In this document: piece by piece, positions 9,180 to 16,867 of the stretch
Layout of the letters: each line of letters opens with the position of its first letter
Numbering within the stretch: position 1 is the first letter of the stretch
From: JBMNGG01 sp050949705
GTDB taxonomy: Bacteria; Bacillota; Thermosediminibacteria; Thermosediminibacterales; Tepidanaerobacteraceae
Assembly: GCA_050949705.1 (NCBI GenBank)
Contig: JBMNGG010000008.1
Span: forward strand, 310,001-374,000
Direction: 5' to 3'
Length of the DNA: 64,000 nucleotides
Made by a program: the position numbers and the translations under genes
The notes under the pieces: generated by a model
Seen by the model: only the letters and a program-made list of their open reading frames with translations
What the model was told of the DNA's origin: nothing
Database searches by the model: none

Positions 9180-9803
9180 TTGAAAGAATTTGATACAGCT
9201 ATAATAATCGCAGGAGGAAAAAGTACCCGTATGGGCTTTGATAAAGCTTTTATGAGAATAGGTCACTCACCATGTATTGAAATAATTGTTAAAAAATTAA
9301 AGCGACATTTCAATGAAATTATAATTGTAACAGACGAAAAAAATAAATACAGCTTAATGGATGTTACCATAATACAAGATAAAATAAAGAATGCAGGTCC
9401 TTTGGGAGGTCTCCATGCTGGGCTAAAAGAATCAAACAGCACTTATAACTATCTGATTGCTTGTGATATGCCGGTGATATCTGATAAATTAATCACATAC
9501 ATGAAAGAAATATTAATTTTAAAGCCCGAGATAATAGCATGTGAAAATAAAGGTTTTATTGAACCCTTTCATGCAGTTTATAGTAAACAACTAACTTCTA
9601 AAATCGAAGAAGAAATTAAAAAAAATGAGTATAGTCTTTACAGTTTAATGCTAAAATCAAACACGGAAATAATAGGATATAATATAATCAAAAAAATATG
9701 TGAGAACTCAAATATATTTACTAATCTCAATACACGCCAAGAGTTGGAACAATTTAGAAGTAAAGAGGTGGACTATACTAGTGGATGTTTTGCGAACAGT
9801 TAA
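9180..9803 (+). CDS. mobA: Molybdenum cofactor guanylyltransferase
   Basis: 207 residues. The N-terminal IIAGGKSTRMGFDKAF is the GTP-binding signature of MobA-type nucleotidyltransferases, and AGPLGGLHAGL plus ACDMP follow in family order. It attaches GMP to molybdopterin to make the (bis-)MGD cofactor that the adjacent formate dehydrogenase needs. TTG 9180 is the start, set by AAGGAGAGGG upstream. The end overlaps the fdhD start by 23 bases, indicating coupled translation. Confidence 0.9.
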   Translation: MKEFDTAIIIAGGKSTRMGFDKAFMRIGHSPCIEIIVKKLKRHFNEIIIVTDEKNKYSLMDVTIIQDKIKNAGPLGGLHAGLKESNSTYNYLIACDMPVISDKLITYMKEILILKPEIIACENKGFIEPFHAVYSKQLTSKIEEEIKKNEYSLYSLMLKSNTEIIGYNIIKKICENSNIFTNLNTRQELEQFRSKEVDYTSGCFANS

Positions 9804-10548
9804 TATCACCCGTGGCAATGATGAAAAGTTTCAACAAATAACAGATAAAGTGATACGAGAATATTCTTTGACAATCATATTTAATCAACAAGAGTTAGTT
9901 ACATTGCTATGTTCACCAATGCACGTAGATGAATTGGCTGTGGGTTATATCTACAATGAAGGTTTAATAAGAGATAGAGATGATATATCTAAAATAGAAT
10001 ATATCGATAATCATATTTGTATTACCACTAGTAATGAAACTGCCATAACCTTAAAAAAACAACATAAAATTATAACAGTGAGTTCTGGAACTATTCTAAG
10101 TAAGCCAAATATCAAGAGTCTGCCTGTAAATACAAGTACAAATAAGGTTCTTTATAGCGAAATTTACCAAATGGCTGATATTCTTACAAAAAGCTCTAAG
10201 TTGTTTGATGATACAGGAGGGGTTCATAGTGCCCTATTATCAAGCTGTGATATAGAATTTACAGTTTTTAGAGAAGATATAGGGCGCCATAATGCTGTAG
10301 ATAAAATTCTCGGTTTTATGATTCTTAACAACATAACACCGGAAAAAAAAGTATTAATCACAAGTGGGCGAGTTTCCTCAGAAATATTATTAAAAATTGC
10401 TAGATCCGAAATACCTGTTCTAGTTTCACGATCTGCTCCTACTGATGTAGCTATAGACTTAGCTGATAAGTTAGGTATTACACTTATTGGGTTCGTAAGA
10501 GGTAAGCGGATGAATATATATACTCATGTGGAAAGAATACAACTCTAA
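9781..10548 (+). CDS. fdhD: FdhD family sulfurtransferase/accessory protein for formate dehydrogenase
   Basis: 255 residues from GTG 9781, chosen because AGAGGTGG lies upstream and translation from 9700 would add unrelated residues. Family landmarks are DELAVGYIYNEGLI, GGVHSALL, EDIGRHNAVDKILG, and SGRVSSEILLK. FdhD carries sulfur to the molybdenum/tungsten cofactor and is needed for FDH activity. Oddly, the segment where the family usually has a conserved cysteine pair or a single GCG cysteine reads ITVSSGTILS, with no cysteine. The gene is followed by a clear terminator at 10705. Confidence 0.9.
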   Translation: MDVLRTVNITRGNDEKFQQITDKVIREYSLTIIFNQQELVTLLCSPMHVDELAVGYIYNEGLIRDRDDISKIEYIDNHICITTSNETAITLKKQHKIITVSSGTILSKPNIKSLPVNTSTNKVLYSEIYQMADILTKSSKLFDDTGGVHSALLSSCDIEFTVFREDIGRHNAVDKILGFMILNNITPEKKVLITSGRVSSEILLKIARSEIPVLVSRSAPTDVAIDLADKLGITLIGFVRGKRMNIYTHVERIQL

Positions 10549-10704
10549 TGCATAATAGCATTAATAATATTTTATTGCATTACGCGAAAATATTATTTAG
10601 TGAGGATTACAGGGTATTTATGTTAAAATTCATGCACAGTGGCATTAAATAATAAACTAAATTACTTATAATGTTTTATTTTTAAAAAATATTCAATTAC
10701 TATT

Positions 10705-10733
10705 AGGCTTTTAAGGAAGCCTTTATTTTTTTG
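10705..10733 (+). terminator. Rho-independent terminator after fdhD
   Basis: AGGCTT and AAGCCT form a short stem with a six-base loop followed by TTATTTTTTT. It ends the formate module before the second hydrogenase operon. Confidence 0.8.
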
Positions 10734-10747
10734 TACAATATTAATTT

Positions 10748-10761
10748 GGCACAGATATCGC
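10748..10761 (+). promoter_or_regulatory. Sigma-54 promoter of hydrogenase operon 2
   Basis: TGGCACAGATATCGCT gives TGGCAC at -24 and GC at -12 with exactly ten bases between GG (10748-10749) and GC (10760-10761). This is a near-consensus sigma-54 site, about 50 bases before the first start of the operon. The sigma-54 activator encoded at 16868 is the obvious candidate regulator. Confidence 0.8.
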
Positions 10762-10810
10762 TATAGAAATGAGAAGAATATGACAATTAAGAAATAAGGA
10801 GGAGGTAAAA

Positions 10811-11320
10811 TTGGCAAATACTGATTTGTTTGATGTAAGCGAAAGTGATTTAAATTGGATTGACGTGGTGGTATCGGAGTGCGGTTACAATAGAGGGGAA
10901 GTTGTTCAGATTTTAAGAGATGTACAGGAACATTTCGGTTTTATCCCTAGAAAAGTTCAAATCAGGTTATCCCAGCTACTTGGTATTACATTAAGTGAAA
11001 TATATAGCATAGTTACTTTTTATTCATTTTTTTCTTTGAAACCAAAAGGCAAATACCAGATAAGCTGTTGTAATGGGACGGCATGTTATGTAAGAGGCGC
11101 AGAAAAGGTCATAGAAAAAATATCAGAAATATTAGATATTGGACCCGGTGATACAACTGAAGATGGTTTATTCTCAATTGACATTATAAGATGTCTTGGT
11201 GCTTGTGGGTTAGGACCAGTGATGACGATAAATGATGATATATATGCCAGAATAAAAACTGATGATATCGAAAAAATTTTATCAAAGTATGAAGAACCGG
11301 TTGCAGCAGAAGTAAATTAA
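10811..11320 (+). CDS. hndA: NuoE-like [2Fe-2S] subunit of bifurcating hydrogenase (operon 2)
   Basis: 169 residues, paralogue of the product of 332-826 with the same four-cysteine [2Fe-2S] arrangement (CNGTAC and CLGAC). It relays electrons between the flavin subunit and HydA. TTG 10811 is the start, with AAGGAGGAGGT 5-15 bases upstream. The N-terminal ~20 residues and the C-terminal tail differ from copy 1, while the core is strongly conserved. It is the first gene after the sigma-54 promoter. Confidence 0.93.
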   Translation: MANTDLFDVSESDLNWIDVVVSECGYNRGEVVQILRDVQEHFGFIPRKVQIRLSQLLGITLSEIYSIVTFYSFFSLKPKGKYQISCCNGTACYVRGAEKVIEKISEILDIGPGDTTEDGLFSIDIIRCLGACGLGPVMTINDDIYARIKTDDIEKILSKYEEPVAAEVN

Positions 11321-11383
11321 CAAAGTAACAATAAAATAGTAAATTAGTTGGAGATGAGGGTGAAAAAAAGGAGGTTGGAAAGC

Positions 11384-11689
11384 ATGCCTGTAAAGAATGC
11401 CAGAGCATGTGTTGTAATAAAATATGGCATTTGTAGTGTTGCTGCTGGTGCAAAATATGTTTTAGAAACTTTAAAAAATGAAGTTGACAGTAAAGGGCTA
11501 GCAAATGTAGAAATAAAGCTTACAGGATGTATTGGTCTTTGTTCAATGGAACCACTTGTAGATGTAATCATGGACGGATTACCCACAATTACTTACTGCA
11601 ATGTTACACCGGAAAAAATGAGTGGAATAGTATTCCATCATATTTTAAACAGAACGATTATTCAAGAATGGGTAATACCAAACATATAG
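11384..11689 (+). CDS. hndB: Small [2Fe-2S] ferredoxin subunit (operon 2)
   Basis: 101 residues from ATG 11384, set by AAGGAGGT eight bases upstream. It matches the core of the operon 1 HndB-like protein (YGICSVAAGA and TGCIGLCSMEP carry the cluster cysteines) but lacks its N-terminal helix. It probably acts as an accessory electron carrier for the fused NuoF-GltD subunit next door, which begins 12 bases after its stop. Confidence 0.88.
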   Translation: MPVKNARACVVIKYGICSVAAGAKYVLETLKNEVDSKGLANVEIKLTGCIGLCSMEPLVDVIMDGLPTITYCNVTPEKMSGIVFHHILNRTIIQEWVIPNI

Positions 11690-11700
11690 GAGGGAGAAAT

Positions 11701-14700
11701 GTGGAGTTTTATAGAAGCAATGTTCTTGTATGTGGTGGTGGAGGTTGTGTATCATCAGGATGTCTAAAAGTAAGGGAAACTTTAATTAAAAGAATAAATG
11801 AATTAGGCTTATCTTCTGAGGTAAAAGTTGTTGTGACTGGTTGTATGGGTCCGTGCCATTTGGGTCCTATGATTCTTATTTATCCAGAAGCAGTTTTATA
11901 CACCAAGGTCACAGAAGAAGATGCTAATAAAATTACAGAGAGGCATCTTTATATGGGAGAAATAGTTGAAGAACTGCTGATAAAATCAGCTGATGGTAAG
12001 ACAATGGAAAGCCCTGGTCAAAATCCTTTTTTTACTAAACAGGTCAAAATTGCTCTAAGAAATACCGGATTAATTGACCCTATGAACATAGAAGAATACA
12101 TTGCTGTAAACGGATATATGGCACTTGGTAAAGTACTAAATGAATTAAAGCCGTTTGAAGTTATAGAGTTAATAAAAGAGTCAGGTTTAAGAGGTAGAGG
12201 TGGTGCGGGGTTTTCCACAGGTTTAAAATGGAGTTTTACGGCAAAAGCTAAAGGATTACCTAAATACGTCTTGTGCAATGCAGATGAAGGAGATCCCGGG
12301 GCTTTTATGGATAGGAGTATCTTGGAAGGAGACCCACATTCTATAATTGAAGCAATGACAATAGCAGGATATGCTATTGGAGCAAATCAGGGCTATGTTT
12401 ATGTGCGTGCAGAGTACCCTTTGGCAATAAAACGCTTGTCAAATGCAATTTTTCAGGCAAAAGAAAAAGGTTTACTGGGTAAAAATATATTAAACTCAAA
12501 ATATGATTTTGATTTGGATATAAAAATAGGGGCCGGGGCTTTTGTGTGCGGTGAAGAAACAGCACTTATTGCGTCAACAGAAGGAAAGAGAGGTATACCT
12601 AGATCAAAACCGCCTTTCCCAGCAAATGAAGGATACCTTGGCAAACCAACATTAGTAAATAATGTTGAAACATTTGCAAACATACCTCCAATTGTTCTAA
12701 ATGGGGCGAAATGGTTTTCCCAATTTGGAACTGAAAATAATGCTGGGACAAAAGTATTTGCATTAGCTGGAAAAATTAATAATACAGGACTAGTAGAAGT
12801 GCCAATGGGTACCAGCTTGGGGGATATCATATTTGATATTGGTGGAGGAATACCAAAAGGAAAAAAGTTTAAGGCAGCACAGACTGGTGGTCCTTCAGGT
12901 GGATGCATACCAAAAGAATTTTTAAATGTTAGTGTTGATTATGAATCACTTAAAGAACTGGGTACTATAATGGGTTCTGGTGGATTGATTGTTGTTGATG
13001 AAGATACCTGCATGGTGGATTTTGCGAAGTTCTTTCTTCAATTTGTTCAAGATGAATCTTGCGGCAAATGTGTTCCTTGTCGTGTAGGAACAAAACGAAT
13101 GTTAGATATTCTAGAGAAGATAACAACAGGGAAAGGGGAAGACGGAGATATCGAAAGGCTCATTAACTTAGGCAATACGATACAACTAACAGCACTTTGC
13201 GGATTGGGCCAAACTGCGCCAAATCCGGTACTTACAACGATAAAATATTTCAGAGATGAATATGAAGCACATATAAAATATAAAAAATGTCCTGCGTCCA
13301 TGTGTGCCAGCCTTTTTAACTCGCCTTGTCAAAATGCTTGCCCAGCCGGAGTAGAAGTACCACTATATATTGATGCAATAAGACATAAAGATTATGCTCG
13401 CGCTGTTGAAATAGTAAGAGAAGATAATCCGTTTCCAGCTATATGTGGTAGGGTTTGCACACATCCATGTGAATCAAAATGTCAAAGGGAACAAATCGAT
13501 GAGCCTATAGCTATTAGGGCACTGAAGCGTTTTGCAGCAGATTATGATAAAGAGCATCCACAAAAAGTACAGCTAAAAGCATTAAAGAGAGAAAAGATCG
13601 CCATTGTAGGTTCCGGACCTTGCGGGCTTACTGCTGCATATTATTTAGCTAAAGAGGGTTACGATACTACCGTATTTGAAGCATTACCAGTTGCAGGAGG
13701 CATGTTGGCAGTAGGAATACCTGATTATAGACTTCCAAAGGAAATAATTGATGCGGAAATTTGTCATATCAAGTCTCAAGGTGTAGAAATTGTTTTGAAT
13801 ACTGCCATCGGAAAAGACTTAACAATAGAAACTTTGCAGGATAATGGTTTTAAAGCTATTTTTTTAGCCATGGGTGCACATAAAGATGTAAAGCTTGGTA
13901 TTCCTGGTGAAGAATATATGGGAGTATTATCTGCAGTAGATTTTCTAAAAAAAGTAAATTTAAATAAGAATGTTCATTTAGGTGATAAAGTTGCTGTTAT
14001 AGGTGGAGGCAATGCTGCTATAGATGCAGCAAGAACAGCACTCAGAAAAGGTGCAAAGGAAGTCCATGTATTTTATCGAAGGAGTCGTGAGGAAATGCCG
14101 GCTCAACAGGAAGAAGTAGAAGATGCTATCAATGATGGAGTAAATTTTCACTTTTATACTAACCCAGTAAAAATACTTGGTGAGAAACACAAAGTTAATA
14201 AAATAGTAATACAGCGAATGAAACCAGGTGAATTCGATAGGAGTGGTCGAAGAAGACCAATTGTAATAGCAAATTCAGAGTTTGAAGTCAGAGTAGATAA
14301 TGTGATTGTTGCAATTGGGCAGCAGGTAGATGAAAAGATATCTATATTACAAACAAATAAAAACGGAACTCTAAAAGTAGATAAAGATACTTTGGAAACT
14401 TCTATTCCTGGTATATTTGCCGGAGGTGACTGTGTTTTAGGGCCAGCAACTGTTATTGAAGCTATTAGCCATGGTCATAAAGCGGCAATTGCTATTGATA
14501 AATATCTCGGAGGCGTTATGTATAAAAGGATTAAGACTCATAAAAGAAAAGCAGATTATGATATATATGAACAACCAATGGGAAAATGTAAGATACAAAA
14601 GCTTTCGCCACATGAGAGAATAAAAGATTTTGCAGAAGTAGAATTAGTGCTTTCAGAAGAAGAAGCATATCAAGAAGCCTGCAGATGTCTTAGGTGTGAT

Positions 14701-14754
14701 ATAAAACAAACAGAAAAAGAACATAATCCCACAGCCCCCCTCGTTGAAAAATAG
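11701..14754 (+). CDS. NuoF-like flavin subunit fused to GltD/NfnB-like NADPH oxidoreductase
   Basis: 1017 residues from GTG 11701, preceded by AGGAGGGAG; a longer open frame from 11527 overlaps the previous gene and is not coding. Residues 1-~535 match the operon 1 NuoF-like subunit: N-terminal [2Fe-2S] domain, GRGGAGFSTG FMN/NAD site, ESCGKCVPC [4Fe-4S] site. Instead of the C-terminal 2x[4Fe-4S] domain, about residues 540-1017 form a glutamate-synthase-small-subunit/NfnB-like unit: a cysteine-rich N-part with CPAGVEVPLY and CGRVCTHPCESKC, FAD motif GSGPCGLTAAYYLA near 637, NAD(P) motif GGGNAAIDAARTA near 766, then YRRSREEMPA, whose arginines suggest NADPH. The same frame is open throughout, so the fusion is real in this sequence. 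It could link NADPH, NADH, ferredoxin and H2. Confidence 0.93.
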   Translation: MEFYRSNVLVCGGGGCVSSGCLKVRETLIKRINELGLSSEVKVVVTGCMGPCHLGPMILIYPEAVLYTKVTEEDANKITERHLYMGEIVEELLIKSADGKTMESPGQNPFFTKQVKIALRNTGLIDPMNIEEYIAVNGYMALGKVLNELKPFEVIELIKESGLRGRGGAGFSTGLKWSFTAKAKGLPKYVLCNADEGDPGAFMDRSILEGDPHSIIEAMTIAGYAIGANQGYVYVRAEYPLAIKRLSNAIFQAKEKGLLGKNILNSKYDFDLDIKIGAGAFVCGEETALIASTEGKRGIPRSKPPFPANEGYLGKPTLVNNVETFANIPPIVLNGAKWFSQFGTENNAGTKVFALAGKINNTGLVEVPMGTSLGDIIFDIGGGIPKGKKFKAAQTGGPSGGCIPKEFLNVSVDYESLKELGTIMGSGGLIVVDEDTCMVDFAKFFLQFVQDESCGKCVPCRVGTKRMLDILEKITTGKGEDGDIERLINLGNTIQLTALCGLGQTAPNPVLTTIKYFRDEYEAHIKYKKCPASMCASLFNSPCQNACPAGVEVPLYIDAIRHKDYARAVEIVREDNPFPAICGRVCTHPCESKCQREQIDEPIAIRALKRFAADYDKEHPQKVQLKALKREKIAIVGSGPCGLTAAYYLAKEGYDTTVFEALPVAGGMLAVGIPDYRLPKEIIDAEICHIKSQGVEIVLNTAIGKDLTIETLQDNGFKAIFLAMGAHKDVKLGIPGEEYMGVLSAVDFLKKVNLNKNVHLGDKVAVIGGGNAAIDAARTALRKGAKEVHVFYRRSREEMPAQQEEVEDAINDGVNFHFYTNPVKILGEKHKVNKIVIQRMKPGEFDRSGRRRPIVIANSEFEVRVDNVIVAIGQQVDEKISILQTNKNGTLKVDKDTLETSIPGIFAGGDCVLGPATVIEAISHGHKAAIAIDKYLGGVMYKRIKTHKRKADYDIYEQPMGKCKIQKLSPHERIKDFAEVELVLSEEEAYQEACRCLRCDIKQTEKEHNPTAPLVEK

Positions 14755-14778
14755 TCTTATAGAAAGGAGAGGAGAAAC

Positions 14779-16542
14779 ATGGATATGGTAACATTAACTA
14801 TAGACGGGATAAAAGTAAAAGTTCCCCAAAACACAACAGTGCTTAAGGCAGCTAGAAAAGTAGGAATAAAAATACCAACGCTTTGTTATTTAAAAGGTGT
14901 CAACGAAATTGGTGCATGCCGTATGTGTGTAGTTGAAGTAAAAGGTGCTAAAACTTTGCAGACTTCTTGTATATTGCCTGTTTCCGAGGGCATGAAAGTT
15001 ATTACTAATTCTAAGCTTGTTAGAGAATCCAGGAAAGTAACTTTAGAATTACTACTATCTAACCATAATATAGAATGCCCTACATGTATCAGAAATCTGA
15101 ACTGCGAACTTCAAAAATTATCTAAAGAGCTGGGGATCGAATCAATAAGGTATCTAGGAGAAAAAAGCAAAACTCAATATGATAATTTTTCACCTGCCAT
15201 AGTAAGAGATACCTCGAAATGTATCTTATGTAATAGATGTGTAAGTACTTGTCACGATGTTCAGGGAGTGGGGGCTATATCACCAAATTATCGTGGATTT
15301 GATACGGTAGTTGCACCTTTTTACGATATAAGTCTAAATGAAGTGCCCTGTGTCAATTGTGGCCAATGTATCATGGTATGCCCTGTAGGTGCATTAAAAG
15401 AAAAAGACGATACAGAAAAAGTTTGGTCAGCTTTAGCAAACCCTAAATTGCATGTAGTAGTTCAAACGGCTCCAGCCGTAAGAGTATCTTTGGGTGAAGA
15501 ATTTGGAGAAAAAATAGGTTCTATAGTTACAAAAAAACTAACTTCAGCTTTAAAGCGTTTAGGTTTTGACAAGGTCTTTGATACGAACTTATCAGCAGAC
15601 CTTACTATTATGGAGGAAGGTTTAGAATTTCTATATAGACTACAAACTGGTAGAAAACTTCCGCTAATAACCTCATGTAGTCCTGGTTGGATAAAATTCT
15701 GCGAACATTACTATCCTGAGTTTCTTGACAATCTTTCAACATGCAAGTCCCCACAACAAATGTTTGGTGCATTGATTAAAACATACTATGCGGAAAAAGC
15801 TGGAATAGACCCATCAAATATATATTCTGCATCAATAATGCCATGTACTGCTAAAAAATATGAATGTCAACGACCTGAAATGTTTTCTAGTGGATATCAG
15901 GATGTTGATGCAGTTCTAACAATCCGTGAACTTTCAAGAATGCTCAAAGAAGCCAATATTGATTTTAATACATTGCCTGATGATGAATATGATGAACCTC
16001 TTGGAATATCTACCGGAGCAGCTGCCATATTTGGTGCAACAGGTGGTGTTATGGAAGCAGCTTTAAGAACAGTATATGAAATTGTGACAAAAAAGGAATT
16101 AAAAAAAATCGATTTTACACAAGTCCGAGGTATTGAAGGTGTAAAAGAGGCAACGATAGATTTAAACGGTACTGAAGTGAATGTAGCAGTAGCCCATGGT
16201 TTGTCTAATGCAAGAAAAATTCTTGATAGAGTGAAAAGCGGTGAAGTCAACTATCACTTTGTTGAAATAATGTGCTGCCCTGGTGGTTGTGTTGGAGGCG
16301 GGGGACAGCCTATACTCAGTGCGGATGAGCGTTGGGAAAAAGATTATAGAGAATCAAGAGGCAATGCTATTTATGATGTAGATCGTAATATGTCTCTTAG
16401 AAAATCTCATGAAAATCCAGCAGTACAATCCCTATACAAAGAATTTTTAGGAGAACCACTGGGGGAAAAGTCACATAAATTACTTCACACATACTACATT
16501 GAAAGACAATCTTATGCCAATGTAAAAAGTAATAATTTGTGA
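14779..16542 (+). CDS. hndD: [FeFe]-hydrogenase catalytic subunit HydA (operon 2)
   Basis: 587 residues, paralogue of the 3603 gene with the same domains: [2Fe-2S], His/Cys [4Fe-4S], 2x[4Fe-4S], H-cluster. Signatures are TSCSPGW, MPCTAKKYE and MCCPGGCVGGGG; the Ser in L1 is shared with copy 1. Most differences between the copies are conservative, so the duplication has been kept under purifying selection. It starts 24 bases after the fusion gene with a good AAAGGAGAGGAG site. It should form a complex with the fused flavin subunit. Confidence 0.95.
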   Translation: MDMVTLTIDGIKVKVPQNTTVLKAARKVGIKIPTLCYLKGVNEIGACRMCVVEVKGAKTLQTSCILPVSEGMKVITNSKLVRESRKVTLELLLSNHNIECPTCIRNLNCELQKLSKELGIESIRYLGEKSKTQYDNFSPAIVRDTSKCILCNRCVSTCHDVQGVGAISPNYRGFDTVVAPFYDISLNEVPCVNCGQCIMVCPVGALKEKDDTEKVWSALANPKLHVVVQTAPAVRVSLGEEFGEKIGSIVTKKLTSALKRLGFDKVFDTNLSADLTIMEEGLEFLYRLQTGRKLPLITSCSPGWIKFCEHYYPEFLDNLSTCKSPQQMFGALIKTYYAEKAGIDPSNIYSASIMPCTAKKYECQRPEMFSSGYQDVDAVLTIRELSRMLKEANIDFNTLPDDEYDEPLGISTGAAAIFGATGGVMEAALRTVYEIVTKKELKKIDFTQVRGIEGVKEATIDLNGTEVNVAVAHGLSNARKILDRVKSGEVNYHFVEIMCCPGGCVGGGGQPILSADERWEKDYRESRGNAIYDVDRNMSLRKSHENPAVQSLYKEFLGEPLGEKSHKLLHTYYIERQSYANVKSNNL

Positions 16543-16867
16543 AATGAGCTTTATGAGTAACAGTGGGCATATAACTATCTTTGTCAGCTGTTCATAGGAA
16601 TAATACTAGTGGAAAAAGAGACATTTTATTCGTAAATAGAGCACTTTGAGGGATTCGTGGGCCATTGAGGGGTTTTCAGCTCTAACATAAAAGTTCGTAT
16701 AGAGCAACATATAACCGCTTTTAATGGTCCTGTTTTAATTATAATGCAACTGTTTTAAAGCTAACTAGATTACCAAAAATCAAATATAATGGAATCATAA
16801 AAGGGAAAATGATAGAATATTGATAAATAAGTGAAAATGCCAAATATATGTAAAAGTGGTGAACTAA
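16543..16867. other. 325-bp intergenic region before the sigma-54 regulator
   Basis: No coding sequence seen. AT-rich, with two TATAAT-like boxes (near 16739 and 16784) that could serve the regulator at 16868. I found neither a clear terminator for hydrogenase operon 2 nor a sigma-54 site. Confidence 0.5.

Noticed and set aside
9780..9803. MobA-FdhD overlap as a frameshift
   Set aside because: Both proteins are complete in length, and a good ribosome site precedes the fdhD GTG start, so it is a normal coupled overlap.
11527..11700. N-terminal extension of the NuoF-GltD fusion to 1075 residues
   Set aside because: It overlaps the HndB-like gene in another frame, has no ribosome site, and GTG 11701 follows AGGAGGGAG.
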